DNA of 64,000 bases from Fasciola hepatica (GCA_948099385.1 CANUEZ040000105.1:930001-994000); one strand, 5' to 3'; shown: positions 33,180-47,210, counted from the first letter of the stretch. Numbers and translations: made by a program. The notes: generated by a model not told the origin, from the sequence alone.

Positions 33180-36100
33180 CGTGAACATCGGCTTTGGAAG
33201 GCAAAGGGTAAACCACTGCCAATCATTCTTAACAAGGATGAAGCGAATGTGCAGTGCTTCCATGGTTTTCAATGGTATGACGTTTCACACTGCATGATGA
33301 ATCATGTTATGTAAAGCCAATCAATCCCGACTGAAAAGGAGCCTAATGAAGTGCTCCTGATAACGAGACGGGCAAAGAATGCAAGTCTGCTCAGGGATCT
33401 TGAAATCAGATGAACCCAAAGTGCACCAGAGACAGAGCGTGCTGATGCTGTGGGAAATTGGTGCAAGATATTCTATTTCGTGCGAGCAACGGGTGGGGAA
33501 CCGTTAGGTTTGGGTGAAACGATCTGTGAAGCGGACGGTTCACCAACTCACTATCAACAGCGGCGTCTCCAAGGCTGGACGGAACATTTTTAGGTACAGG
33601 TTAGCTGACCTCTAGTGCGAGATTTGCACAGCTATTCGGGCACTCATCCCATGGTTTGTCACCCAGGTCAGAACTGCATTATACTATGTGAAATTTCAAT
33701 CATATTTAATGGGCATTGATAACTAACTGTAATTAATGGGGAATTAATTGGTTATTCCGCCTACAATGTTCTTCCTGTGCTACCCAAACTCAAGGCAGTA
33801 CTGATTCACGTAGAAATACATAGCCACACTACAAATCTAGCAAAATGATTCCGAAGGTGAAAAATAAAGGCGATAGAACCAACAACATGACTGTTTCATT
33901 TGTAAAGGTAAGCGGTCGTCAGACAATTTAACCGCCAAGGTTATTACTTTGGTTATCTAAAGGCGCAGAGTCATTGTCAGCAGGTGCGTTATTGTTGAGC
34001 AATTGCAATGTAATGTTGGTGACAGAGTACAGAAAAACGCGAACCCATATATTTTGACATCTGGAGTGTTGCCTAACTGCAACTCAGATACCTAGCCGAA
34101 CTGCAGTTTATCTTTCGTATAACCTGATGACTTATCACAGCACAGCAACAGTGAAAATCCATTGAAATTAGGATAAATTAGTTCTGATGCAACAGCACTG
34201 CAGCTTACGTTTTTCGCTGGTACCCTCGAAGCCAAGCTTTGACCGCAATATGTTTTCAACTGTTTTGTCTACTCCGCCCACTAAAAACGGGAAGGCCGAC
34301 TGAGAAACCTGCCTCTGTCTTGTTGATGATTTCTCGACCACCTGCTTCGGTCACATGATAGCTACTGAGCATCTTAGCTTTGGTCAAGACAAGGTCGGGT
34401 CGAGTGCGTCACTGTGGACGCACATTATGGTGCGATGCCCAGACGGCGAGCGCACAGTGTGGCCGTCTACGTAATATGTGAGAGTGATTGGTGCACCGCT
34501 CTTCAGACCAATAAAAAAGCAATCTCAAACTGTCAGTCGGGTCGAATTTCCGAATAATTTTGACATAACTCTGACACATTATGGGAAATACTGTTGAAAT
34601 TAAAACAGCTTAACTTAAAGTTGAAATGATGTAGTGTTTTTCATCCTGGTATGATGCTACACAGCCATTCTTCTACTCTAAGAGGAACCTACCCAGCAAT
34701 GGTTAATATCCCAAGACTGCACCAACACTAGCGCGTCATACCATGCTTTTCGCACCGTTCCTCTCTTCGCAGTGTACCGTTCACTCCACAATCCCGCTCG
34801 CATTAGCGATGTAATCGCTCTAGTCAGCTCACGTGACGGTGAGTTGTGAGTCGTTTGCCACCGTAGTCAGTCCCCAGGCCAGATTCATGGGTCGAACGTG
34901 CGAACATAGTCGAGCCCAGTGGCATTAGAGTGCATCCCACATGTGAATCAAAGGTAGCAAGCCACCAACACGTTGGAAATGCATGTGAGTTGTACGGGAA
35001 CGTGGACGACAGAGACAAAGCATGAACAACGTGTGCAGCTACATTAGGTATGGAAATTCAGTGCACGGATTAACTAGAAGCCCGCGTTGATTGAGAGCTC
35101 GGTCGCTGAATGAGCCCATCTGCTTACGTGCCCACGTGTGCACATGCTAGGAGCACCGGTGAAATCCAGTGCGGCAGAGTATCGGTCGTCATGTTGCTTT
35201 TGATCGGTGGCACGTGGGTGGGCCAAGAAAAATCAGGCATTCTCGCACGTGGCAATAATGACACGATTCAGTTGGATTCTGTTTCTAGAAAACAAGCGGT
35301 ATGATAAGGAAGCTGCAAATATTTTTTTAATCCGAAATGAAGGGAGAAAAGTGAACGTTTGGTTTATTCATCTTAATCCGAATTAAATAGAAGTGGCGTT
35401 TGCCATTGCCCTGAACGGACATCAGCGCTATAAAAAAAAACAATTTTCGATCCAAACCATCGAATCCGTTTGAACTAGCCAGTGTATCGGAAAAATTGCA
35501 TTCCATTGAATAATGTTTGTAAGCCCACGCACTTAGAATCCAGTAAAAAACATACCATGAAGATCCGTCACATTCCAGTTTCATAAGATGTAAAAAAAAA
35601 CAATAAAAAGAACTGAAACGTATGCGTAGAAATCAGTGTACAAATGAGTTACCAATCACTGTCTGTTCGTGAATACGGATTAGGACAATGTTTTTAACTG
35701 TTAACGTGAGACGGGATACTTCGAAAATTTTCGGAAAGCCTTATCGGTGCAACGGTTGCGTATTGTTCAGAAGCATCCTGTGAGTAAGCTTTATGCGCAA
35801 GGCAATATTTCTGTCAGTAAGTTTAAAGACAAGCTCCTCAGCCAAAATTAGGGAAAAATGACTGATTATAATTAGGCTGTGCAACATTGCTCCCAGGTAT
35901 TGTTTCATATGAACAGGGAATATTACGGAAGAATATCGGCGTAAGGTGGGGAAAACACCGATAGACTTAATAAGCCAGGACTGATTGTGGGTCTGGAACT
36001 GCGTGAGATTAAAATGTGAACAGACAAGGGTCGCCGTTTTTCAATACGTAACTGAATGTTCTTAGACCACCGGTGTGAGGGTGTGTGCTGACTCACGGTC

Positions 36101-36235
36101 AATAGTCAGTCCAGTGGCATTAACAATCAGCATGTTACCTCCTGTCCAGAATCCAGGTTAGTGCATGAGCCAGGCTATGCGCCAGCCACAAGGTAACGGA
36201 TCGATAAGACGCGAACGAATGCCAGCCGAGTGGTA
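33180..36235. other. Unassigned sequence
   Basis: About 3 kb with no recognisable gene, RNA or mobile element. Only short open frames without motifs. Could be intergenic or intronic. Confidence 0.4.
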
Positions 36236-36239
36236 GCTG

Positions 36240-36510
36240 GTTATATCAGCAACTAACCGGAGGTGTGCTTATATTGTTATCCCTATGTACTTGATTGAAT
36301 CGACTCTGTGAAAAGAGTCGTTATTAGTTGTCACATTGTTTGTGGGGAATGTTGAGCGGGAAAGAGTAAAGATGCACGGTGAAAATTTAGACGGTTTCAG
36401 TGCGAGACCAAACTGGACGTAAAACTGTTCAGTATTTAGACAAATTTTCCCCAAATAAATTGAAACCAGAAGTATTGCAGATGGTTTGGTACAGAACGAC
36501 ATCCCGTACT
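36240..36510 (-). pseudogene. LINE reverse-transcriptase fragment (region after motif C)
   Basis: The minus-strand frame at 36502-36269 reads FGLALKPSKFSPCIFTLSRS, then FHRVDSIKYIGITI. This is the pattern that follows motif C in jockey/CR1-type LINEs: FGLTLNPSKC with LGVTID. Only this segment survives, with no RT core beside it. It differs from the RTE-like copies in this window. Confidence 0.6.
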
Positions 36511-37285
36511 TACCCTAAAACATTAGCAAGAGACCTGCAATACATATCACTGACGTAAGTGGAAAACAGCGATGTGGATAGAGCGGCTCCTTAGTGCACT
36601 GCTCGATTATCGGTAAAGCGTTCGAATGAATGCTTTCCTACTTTGGCCCACAGAAATCTATCAATGGAGTAATCACCTAAATGGTTAGAAAGTCCCATGC
36701 TTCGTCGAGTGGAATCATGGAACCGAAGAGGTTACGCCAAATAAAATTAGATGTTAGTGGACGAAGACGGATGTAGCAGTATTTGGTACGCGGCAATCGG
36801 CGAAAATGGAACTTAGTTAATTGCGGATAAAGTATTAGGGTATTGCGTCGATAAGCTACTGCGTCCAGTGCGGTTCACAATCTATGGAATCAAGGTAGCA
36901 GTCTAATGAACAAACACCATAAACCGACACGAAGGTACGGGGACTTCAGCGGACTTGTTTATCCATTTGGAACGTTTGTGGCAGCCAAAATGGTAATCAA
37001 TGTTCGCGTTGATCCACCAATCACGGATAGACACGCTGGATTTTCTCCTAATCCGTGTCAACTACGTGAATTTCGGCTACTGAGATCTGGCCCAGTTGTA
37101 AAACTGAAATTCTACCGAGATGTACTGTCTTCTGATTTATTGGGCAGACTGTACGTCTCAAAAAACAATACCAAAGCAGCACAGACTAACCAACCAAAAC
37201 GGACCACATTTTGGTCGGTTGATCAGGAGAAACTAAAAGAGACAAGCATCTTTGTATGTCTAATATGCCCACATCTGTAGCAGCA
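36511..37285. other. Unassigned sequence with a 124-residue open frame
   Basis: The plus frame 36906-37280 (124 residues) has no recognisable motif. It stops just before the RTE-like copy C and could be chance or the decayed upstream part of that element. Confidence 0.3.
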
Positions 37286-37289
37286 TAGC

Positions 37290-39180
37290 TTATCGGAGAT
37301 TGAGCAAAAGCTAACGGGAATGAAACATTTTTGATAGATTTCAGCTATTTGGCGAACCCTGGCTAGCGAAACTTTATGCGACGGAAATGGAGAGCCCATT
37401 CGCCGCATAGAGCAAAGGCTCGACTGCTGGACAGAACACTTCAAGGAGCAGTTTAGCTGGCTGCGCGCTAATGTAGTTACTCCCACTTCAGCAACTGCGA
37501 TTCCTTGAGAAGTTTCACTTGAGTCCTCATCGGAAGTGGAAGTGGACTCATGTATTCTATTACTAAAGCGTGGGAAAGCGGCCGATCCCGACGGACTCTT
37601 TGCAATTCTTTTCAAAGTGGGTGGCGGTGAGTAGATAAAATCGCTTACAACCTTGATCCGCTGCGTCTGGAAGGAGGAATGTATCCCGTTATTATGGGAG
37701 AAGTCATAGATTATACTCATCTTCAAGAAAGGAATACGCAATGACTGTAGTAACCATCGTGGGATCGGCTTAATTCCGATAGTCGCCAAGGTATTAGCCT
37801 CGATATTGCTGGACCATCTTATATTGGCTCGCGAGAGGAAGGCCCGCGAACAGCAGGCTGGATTCCGCCCAGGTGGAGGATTCATGGACCAGATCTTTAC
37901 TCTTCGTCAACTACTTGGAACATGTCACATGCACCGCCGACCAACAGTTATGGTTTTCCTCGACTTGAAAGGCGTCTTCGATTCACTTGACCGAACAGCG
38001 CTATTCAGTGCTCTTCATCGAAAAGGTGTGCCCCAGAAGTTAGTGAATCTACTGAAGTCATGTACTCTCATGCTTCTGGCCGCGTAAGGGTTTACGGTGA
38101 ATTATCCAGTCCATTCGAGACGATCAATGGTGTTCAACAGGGATGTCCGATTTCTCCATTCCTGTTTAACTTCGTCATGGACGAGTTAATGGAGAATGCA
38201 TTGTGAAGTCTCCAGGATGTGAGCGCCGAACTAAGAAACAGCGAAAAACTGTGTGATCTAGATTATGCAGACGACCTTTTCTGCTAGTTCGAATGCACGG
38301 CACATGCACAACGTGCACTAGATAGACTCACAAGAGCTGTAGCTCCATTCGGCATGCACTTTGCATCTTCAAAGGGCAAAGTGATGTTGCAAGACTGGAC
38401 GTCAGTGATTTCGAGCTTGATGCTCGATGGGGGGGTGGTGGTGGCAGTGGTCGACCGCTTCACTTACCTCGGCAGCAGCGTGACGACGGATGGGAGCGCA
38501 GTAGTAGAGGTGAGCATGCGCATATCCAAAGCTCGAGTGGCGTACGCTGGACTGAAGTACTTCTGGAGCAGACCTGATACTCCACTGAAGTTGAGAGGTT
38601 GTGTGTACTCAGCCGCGGTGCGCCCAGTTCTGTTGTATGGTTGCGAGAGATGGGGTATGCGTGCTGAAGATATTCGTCGTCTTGAGGTTTTCGACCATCG
38701 ATGTTTGCGTAGTATATCTAACTTTGGATGGAATGACCGAGTAAACAATGCTGAAGTCAGAAATGGGGCGCTGGGTACCATTTCAGGGAGTTTTCTATCA
38801 CAGAATATCCAGCCTAATAGGTTTCTTTGGTTGGGACGCGTGTTACGTATGGCGAACACACGTCCACCATACCGTGCTCAGTTTTCCGTTCCTCCTAGGG
38901 AGTGAAAAAAACCACGTGGAGGTCAACAGATGGTGTGACAGCGAGAAATGAGAAAATGTACAGCATACTTTGGAAAAGTAGTCGCCTCACGTCTTTGTGG
39001 TTGGGAGTCAAAAGATCTGTCAACCAGTTGGCTGGATATACAGGGGGATATAGCAGCGAATCGTGAACAGTGGTGATCGTGTCGTCAGTTTCTGTCGAGT
39101 CATAATGATTGATCAATGCGTGTTTGTACAGTTAGACTGTGTATTTCGTTCGTTGGCTATTAGGGCTTTCTTTGCTTTTC
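37290..39180 (+). pseudogene. RTE-like LINE remnant, copy C (most complete RT)
   Basis: 5'-truncated LINE on the plus strand. Pre-RT block near 37380-37460 (GNGEPIRRIEQRLD, WTEHFKEQFSW). RT core: QAGFRPGGGFMDQIFTLRQL near 37856, motif A VFLDLKGVFDSLDR near 37955, motif B near 38110-38170 (GVQQGCPISPFLFNF), and motif C LDYADDLF near 38255, intact although followed by a stop. The C-terminal part, 38354-38905, is a continuous 183-residue frame ending LWLGRVLRMANTRPP, with RLEVFDHRCLRSISNF. A PRGGQQM-type block and the 3' UTR run to about 39180. Frameshifts near 37500, 38060 and 38100 and several stops inactivate it. It is a different subfamily from copies A and B. Confidence 0.9.
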
Positions 39181-39189
39181 CCACCCCTG

Positions 39190-42100
39190 TAGGTCCAAGC
39201 CCTCTCCACCTTGTATATTCATAAGTTTTAATTCAACCTGCAACACGGTGAGTAAGGCAGTGGTCAGTGGGGCTTGCCCTGCTGTTTACCGCTGTACGAT
39301 GATGATGGTTGGCGAAATTAAACGAAGCGAACTCCTTTGAGCCACACTATACTGAGCATAGGTTTATTGGTTGATCACGTGGTTCCAATGAGTAGATTTT
39401 GACCAAGTGACCATAAGTGGTTGCTTTTGCGTCAGCAACGTGACTAATATGTTGCTTCATTGACATTAAGGACCAACTAAGGGAAGGTTCATCAACCGAC
39501 GTGAAATTTCAGCGGCTTATTCCAAGCAAATGGTTGGAACTAGTACGATTTTCTATTTGGAAGTTACGTAGCAATCGTTGACGGCGTATGTTAAAGTGTG
39601 CTGCCACAAAACCACGTTCTTCAACGAAGTCGGTTTCTCGTGGACGCCCGCTTTGCGTTGAAAACTATTGTCACTTATGAGGTCCTTATGAGTCACAGAG
39701 ATCCGGGATCTGCGTGTCGAGGTTCGGTTATCGGATTTCGAGTCTACGGGCCCTCAGAAATGACGCTGACGTTATTGCACCTTGCCTGTGTTACTTTGCA
39801 GATGACTTTTGGTTTATCTGTATTTTCCTAAACAACCTAGGTTGTCATTGATTGTTGCTTTCGTCATATTTGTTAACACTTAGCGTTTCGCTTAGTGATT
39901 GAATGATTGTGCACTAAAACGGACAAGTCGAGCACTATAGAAGTACATACAAGTACATGAAATTCACCGGAATATTGTTTCACGTGTACATCAGCCGAAT
40001 GTACCCCTATCATGTTTCCAAGGACAAACGCGTTTGGTAAAGGCAGACTTCAGTTCTGCTATTGGGTTGCTTTTGATCCATTCTAGTCGCGACGTTAGCT
40101 CCGTAGTGGACTCACACAGTTTTGTACCGTGGTGCTTGTTTTGTTTTACTGTTTTATTTGCTTCCTGTGCACCATATAACAATAGTACAATATTTCAGGA
40201 AGGGGGTCGTGGCCATCTGGGAATTGACCGGCGACGGAGCGATGGTTCGAACTCGGGAAGGAAGACGACCATGACGAGCATCTGAATTCCAAAGGTCATG
40301 AATGATAGACACTTATCTTGATCGGACTCCCCAACATCTCTGATGAAGTCTTTATAAAAATAAATGATATCACGTGACAACTCAACGGTGACAAATTAGC
40401 TAATCACCCTCACTTTATTCCCATGAGCTTTTGAAATAAAAGTCTGTAACACATTCTTATCACATGATGCCTTTGACTGTACCGAATGCGTAAACACACA
40501 TACAAATGCACACAAGCAAACGTAAGCTTGAGAGTATGAACACGGGCAAGCATATGACAACAAAGAGGAAAAAATTCACAGAAAGCAGCCCGGGTCATAG
40601 TCATGACGATGACATCCCCGTTTATTGCCTTCCCATTGCCTGTACTCCTTCGTGATTTGTTCCCGTGTGCGCTGTCACTACCAGCAATGTAATGCCAGTA
40701 ATCGTGCACGTAAGTGTGAGTGCGAACACGTGCCGTTGCATGTATACTTGTGTGAGAGGGATAGATACGCAGACGATGAACATGGTGTGCAAGAAGTTAG
40801 CCAGTCTAAATTCGCCTGAAGAGCATTCATTGTACACAGTATTGGTACGAGTGGAGGAAAAACCTATGGAAGCAGAAGGTAATGAGGTGGTTTGAAACGA
40901 GGATCGAATTGCCGGTCAGTGATAGAATAGTTGTGTGGTCCACCGCGGAATGGAATATGACAGTCGGGAAGAATGGAGAATTGGAGATCAACGGAAGTAA
41001 CTGTGCGTCTTCGTTCGCCATGACACGTTTAACCGGATAAAGTTAATCATAATTCGATGAGGGGCAGAAAAATCCAAGATAAGAAAGGCATTAAATGAAG
41101 AGAAACGGCATGTGTGTATAGACATATTCGCATAAACAGCAATCGCCGGTGATCTCGCAAAAAGATGCAAGTCATCGTATATTTTTGTGATCGTATGCCA
41201 AAATGAGAGACGGAAAAGCGATAGAGAGAGAGAAGCCCATCAAACAGAAGCTACTAAGGAAGTAAATGAGCGAAGGATTGGTGATAAATGTTTTACAAGA
41301 AACATAATCATGATCGAGTTCATTATCAATGTCATATAAACCGGCATTAAATTAAAGTGCAAGAGAACCAGCAATGACAAAATTTTGGAGGAAACTGTTA
41401 TCGTCTTGATCGATGATGTGTACCAGACAAGTTAGGTGAATATATGTAACCGAAGAAATGATGGGCCAAAAAACGTTTCATGACTAGGATTGTGGGGGAC
41501 TACGTTCCTAGAATGGAAGAAGCCTACTCGAACAAGAAGGAAGGCTGAATTGTGTGGAGATGAGGACCACCAAAATATGACTTCATAGCAGACGTAAAAT
41601 GTTGCCTATGAGTTACTATAAAGCAAAACAAAATTAATTCATAAGATAATGGTGAGTAACCAAAGCAGATAAGTGGCCAGATGGGAGCACTGCGAGTAAG
41701 CGACGACAATAATCAAGATCAGCTTACTAGCCATGAATGTAATGTACATGAAGCCAACAAAAGCGAAATCCACAGGAGAATAGAAAAGATCTGAATCAAA
41801 GTTATGAAATTCAGTGACAATCACTATATCTGTATCGCGCGGTAATAAAGCTGCGACCAGTTCGCATTCAAAATAGAACTGCGCAGGTTATTCCGTTGAC
41901 ATTCTGCTCCGCTTGGAAAGTCAATGAAAATGAGACAATCTTGCCACGAAGATATATTCGTCACTCCTTTGTGAAGAAAGTAGTCCACATGTGCATTTAG
42001 CCAGGGTTGGCTTCTCCGTGATCAACTTTCACTAGCTACTGAACAGTCAGTCTATCGGTAGTTCGCGTGGGACAACGAATCAGATAGAGTGCAGATGTGA

Positions 42101-45100
42101 CGGTGTGATTAGTACCGCATTCACGTCAGAAGGGTTAATTGTAGGGAAAATTGACAGCTGCATGTCACAAATGGGAAGCGAATTGGATGGGTAACAGGCC
42201 GTGAAAGTTGTGGCGCTTTGTGTGTCACTATCAGAAACAGTAAGTAGTTAAGTTGAAGAATAAATGTGTTCTACCCGGTTTTTCGTTTGTCCGCCATTAA
42301 CAAAATACTTTATTCGAACAGTGTGCAGACTCCTAGTATCTCAATTTATTCCGACTACCCGAAAATACATCAGCGTTCGAGTGAACCGATTCGGACATCA
42401 ATAAAAGATACTGAAAGGAGGTAGGCAGGCAGACATTGGACAGTTGAAGTATGAGGAATACTGGTCAAAGAGGTAAGCGAATGAATGTAATTGAATTATT
42501 AAATAAACACGAAGTAGATAACGGGTTATCAAAAGGTTTTGTAAATATAAATTTCCTAGGTGATGCTTAGGATGATGATCACGGTCGTCACAAAAATGGG
42601 TGATGTCCTCGTTCTTTTCTTCGAAAGAATTGTACTCTCATGAATGAACGCATACCGTGAACTGAAACAGTTTGCTGGTATCATACTTCTGGTTTTGGCA
42701 TGCTGCAAAGTTCAACCGCATTGTGCATCGGGCAAATACCAGAAAAATGCACCCATCGACGTATGCGAACGTGTGACTTTCAAACTCACAACAAATGATG
42801 ACTGGGACCGGGTGAAAACAATGTAACAATGCTCCGAGATGGAAGTTGGAATCTAAGCGATAAAATGCGGTTCCAAATGTGCATTTTCTTCTCGGTTTCA
42901 TGAATGCAAACTGGCACCACCGAACGATGCGTCCTGGACAGTTCAACTGGACAGACAATTATCTCGGAAAGGAGAATTCTCCTCAATAGACAGGACATTT
43001 TTATTAGTACGCATGCGATAGGAAAGACATGTGTGTTTCCGACTGACCATAACAGTTGGTTGCATAATTGCAGCGGTCAGAACGGCGGTTAACACATCAC
43101 AATAATGTAGGTGATCACGCTGGATTTATGATCAAGAAGATCAGGTTTTTTGATAATAGGAAAGAATATTTTACGGTGTAAATGAACACGGAATAGAGCA
43201 TGGAGGAGAACAAGCAGGCAACCGAACAAGATTGTGGGGCAGAAAAATAGTAGGACAGGGTTGCATATCCATCACAATTTTTGGAAAAACGGAAGGTATT
43301 TGGAATCAACCAAGCCACAGGCAGCAGTATTCTGATTTACTTCGCGGTTTAGTTCGGAGCCTTGCTCGATGTGTCGAATAGAGAATAAAGGAAATAAAGA
43401 AAGATGATAAGGAGAGCGAACCAATCCATATAAATGACAAACCGTTCTGGCATTGCACTTCAAATTTTGCTAATAGTAGCTGCAGTATGAATAGAAAATC
43501 CCTTTAATTAGCAGGAAATGAAACCTGTCGGTAAGTGTTACTGGTACAACACGGGCGATAAAATGCATGACGTGTTAGGTCGATTATAGAAACTGCAGCG
43601 AAAAATTCTCCCATAAAGCTCGGAGAGAGTTGAATTACTGGAACACCGGATTTTTCCAAATGGACTGGAAGAGAGATCGGGGGAAGAGGGATGAAAAGAT
43701 ATTTTTAAAAAACCGTATAAATACGTGCGTTTCGGAAAAGGTGAACATTGGAGGCATTGGTACTATGTATGCGGGGGAAGTGGAATGCGTGCGAGCCGTC
43801 TCTCGTTCCTCAATGATCTATAACGACCAGATTGGCACGACTGCACTGCTCCAGGATGCGCAGCATGAACAGTCTAAGGATGCAGTTTGAAAGCAACCTG
43901 CAGAAATCGGTTGCCCAAAGGATAGCTGTGAACAGATTACAAAAGCAGCAATATCATAAACTGGTGAAGCTGGAATCAATACCAATAGAATTCCACAAAA
44001 TACAGAAACCAAAGAGATCAGGACAGTGAATAATTATTTATAGATACTGTGCATGAGTATAAGAAACAATACTATCCATTTTCATGGTCAACAGTGGAAA
44101 TCATCACAGGTAAATCTGGTCTCCTCTAGCTTCTTAAATGTCTTATTCGTGCTTGCCTACTGATGAGTAGACAAACTCAAAATCCGCACAAACTGTCCCT
44201 ACTTGTGAAGAAATGCTCACCGATAAAACCGGGAGCGTGTTCCTTCATTTCAACACAGCAAATAAACGGTGAAATCCAAATCCAAATTGGACCTGGATTT
44301 ACCACAGATGTAACCAAGTTCTAATATGCAAACCAGTGTTACTTCCGAAGAGTAGAACCGGTAAAATGAAGCATTTCAGATGACAAGTACATCAATCTCA
44401 TGTGATCTGGGTCTATTTGCAATGGTCAGGCTATGGGCGTGGGTGTGGGGAGCCCAATGAGACGCTTACTGAGCTTTTGGTTCATGGAAATTCCTACGCT
44501 TTTATCGTTTTTAACCGAAAACGTACAACCCAGCATACTACACATTCACACCGACTGTTTCTATCACGCATTGTTCCAGGTACTGGCAGTGTCAAACCAC
44601 ATGCACTGGCATACATCAAAACTAAATAAAGGTGAATTAGGACTTTAAAAATGAATAGTTCACAAATGGCAAAGAACCCCTACTGAATCATTAACTGATG
44701 TTTCTTGGACTGTTCCTAAGACATGTACGCGCTGCGATACAGAGTGACAGTCCTCAGTAGCTCTTCCCCTCATACCCGTGAATATCCTGATCGCCAAGTT
44801 GTGTGATCAGCACGATAATGACTTCGGAAGTTTCTTCGGGTAATCTCAAGCGAACCACATCTGCCCATTCCCAAACAGACTATTCATTAAGTATTTCGAT
44901 TTTTCAGAACGATCTAAAATTCGTTGAATTTGAAACGGGAAGATAAGAAATTGTAGGTTGGAGGAGTATAAATATTTCAATGGATTTTAAAAATTATTTC
45001 TACGTTTATTGGTTGAAGTTATTCAGCACTAAAGTGACAACGGAAGCGCTTTTTCCTAAATTTAAAACGTTTGCCGTGACCACTTACGGGGAAAAGGATC

Positions 45101-45270
45101 ATCGTGAATAAATATTTGAGCATTTTCAAAAGAAAAGCAAAAAAAATGCATTATAGGATTTGATCAGCGAGGAACAAACTTAATATACCGCTCAGTAGAT
45201 GCTCCTAAAGCTTCCCTTCATATGAAATAAAGAAAGTCTTGAGTGAGAACGATAAGAAAATGCAGACTCG
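39190..45270. other. Unassigned, mostly non-coding sequence
   Basis: About 6 kb with no recognisable gene apart from the SINE-like repeat at 40181-40260. Some of it may be the intron downstream of the ELAV exon. The last coding exon of that gene (RRM3 end) should lie here or beyond but was not recognised. Confidence 0.4.
40181..40260 (+). repeat. SINE-like repeat with tRNA-like B box, copy 1
   Basis: Similar (about 75% over 80 nt by eye) to the reverse complement of 48471-48560: ATATTTCAGGAA, GGGGTCG, GACCGGCG and TTCGAAC blocks are shared in order. GGTTCGAACTC at 40244-40254 matches the Pol III B box well. An A box is only weakly suggested (TGGCCATCTGGG). No terminal duplication was identified. 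Confidence 0.5.
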
Positions 45271-45280
45271 AAAAACTAAC

Positions 45281-45976
45281 CCATTTAAATGGTGAATAGC
45301 TAGTAACGCTTCCGCGTAGTTCGTCATATTGACAAATCCGAATCCCCGACATCGATTCGTTCCCGGGTCACGCACTACTTTCACTGACCGTACCGCTCCA
45401 AACGGACCAAACAAACGCCATAATGTGGCCTCTTCGGTATCCGGAGTCAGATTACACACAAAAAGACACCAACTTCCTGTTCCGGGTGAACTCGGGATCA
45501 TCGATCCCAGTGAAGTGTATGCTGCCGAGGGTCCAGCCACGGAAGGTACGGGCAAACCGGATAACAGACATGCCCCGGAAACGGCATTCGGGTATGCGGC
45601 TGTCAGGCTGAGTGGGTTCAAGCCCATTGGTACGGGATTAGTACCAGGAAATGCGGATGTCAGATCCACGCAATTGGTTGGATGAATCTGCGAGGCCGGA
45701 CAAGGGACCGCACCATACGTCGCATTGGCAAGGACATTCAGTGCACACGAGTTAAACGCATCTACGCTCATAGCACTCGCATCCTGCACGGGGATAGGAC
45801 TAGCAGTGGCTGTGGTTGTGGCTATCCCGTTCGCCTGCTGACATTGGTGTAGTGGCTGAGTAAGTGATCCGATCCCGGAAACGGGCATAGAACCCGGATG
45901 AGGGTAGTTGTGTTGTAATGGTGCTATGGCGGGTGGACCGAGCACTCCTGTATTGCTTGGTTGATGGCCGGGCAGG
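45281..45976 (-). CDS. ELAV/Hu-type RNA-binding protein, internal exon (linker and RRM3)
   Basis: One exon of an ELAV-like gene, read right to left. ELAV proteins bind AU/U-rich RNA and control splicing, stability and translation, often in neurons. The first about 165 residues are a Pro/Ala/Ser/Thr-rich linker without a domain. Then RRM3 begins: RNP2 reads LFVCNL, followed by a [20 protein letters not shown] block, and RNP1 reads RGFGFVNM, then [15 protein letters not shown]. The wording MTNY.EA..AI..LNG is diagnostic of ELAV RRM3 and not CELF or Sex-lethal. Splice sites fit: acceptor TTTTCCCCAG ending at 45977, donor GTTAGT at 45280-45275, splitting the Gly codon of LNG, as I recall for vertebrate ELAVL genes. 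The linker is longer than in vertebrate Hu proteins. RRM1, RRM2 and the RRM3 end were not found in the window. Confidence 0.9.
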
Positions 45977-47208
45977 CTGGGGAAAAGCAGAGTGAATGTG
46001 AATGATAAGAATGGACAATTATTACGAAAATTTGTGAATTTGAACAATCCTTCCAATTTAGGTGCATCACCAGTACAGAAAATGAAATGGAACAGCATAA
46101 TAAATTGAGTAGGAACACTCTAGACAAACCTAAACTATACGATGGGCTGAGGCCAGACCACCAAAAGGTAATGCTTCTTTGGAATGTTATTCTGTGCAAC
46201 ACAGGTCACATATGGATGTGTGTGTGCGTGTTTTGATGCGCAGAAGAATGACGCTCTGCCCGAGAGATAACCTTCGAAGTGTCCATCTGAATTGTTGGAT
46301 AACAGATGACTCACGGAGCCGCCCGTTCAAGTCACGGAGACAGACACAAGTGCCGTGTGTAGCTATCCATTTGATCGGTCGGCTGTATGTCTGATCATCT
46401 GTCCAGAAAATCGGGTAAAACAAAAAAAAATGACTCGGTCGAATGTGTATTTTGACAGGGCTGGAGGTACAAACAGTTGACCATGGGAATCGCATTTCCT
46501 TTCTCCTCTTTCTCCTTTGCATAAGGGATAGAAAAAAACCAAACCTGTTGCCCCTTTCATTCCTATAATCACCAGAGTCTTTCTTTGCAGGTCCCACCCA
46601 CTGCATCTTTTTTCTCCCGTATAACGTTCACAGCTTGACGGTGACACTGATCTGTCTCATTGTTCACTGTGCACTTCCACTGAGTTTTTGGACGGAAGAT
46701 TCAGATATGGGTTGCAGAGAAAATCACTTGGCCGGACGTGGATATGTTGACCAGCGAATAAGTGGCAGACTGGTTGATTTGATAGTTCCGTGGCGAATGC
46801 GTTTTTGAGCAATATTCATGAAACAACGACCACGTCTCTATGTATGTTTCTGGAATACTTCCATCCTGGTTTACGAATGCGAACATAATTACCAACATAA
46901 AATAAGGAATAAAACGGTCGAATGGTTACTCACGAAAGAGTTGAAACGAAAAAAATGAACAGCAAACGTTTGAAAGTAACGAAAGTTATCCCAAACTCGC
47001 GTACTTTCGTGAAGAAGTGAATATTTTATTCGGTAATTAGATCAGTAGAAAGATGATCACGACCGAACGCTGGGATGTATGGTCTCTTCTCTGAAACAGA
47101 CAGTGTACTACTGGTAGTTTGAGAACCCTATGCCATAATTTAAGGTCCATGCAACAACATCACTTGGTTTGAATATTCCTGACTATTCCTTGCACTATCG
47201 GATGTTCT

Positions 47209-47210
<2 letters not shown>

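Noticed and set aside
37223..37885. 220-residue minus open frame with a CCYRCGHIRHT string resembling a zinc knuckle
   Set aside because: It is antisense to RTE-like copy C. The Cys/His spacing is incomplete and the plus strand explains the sequence.
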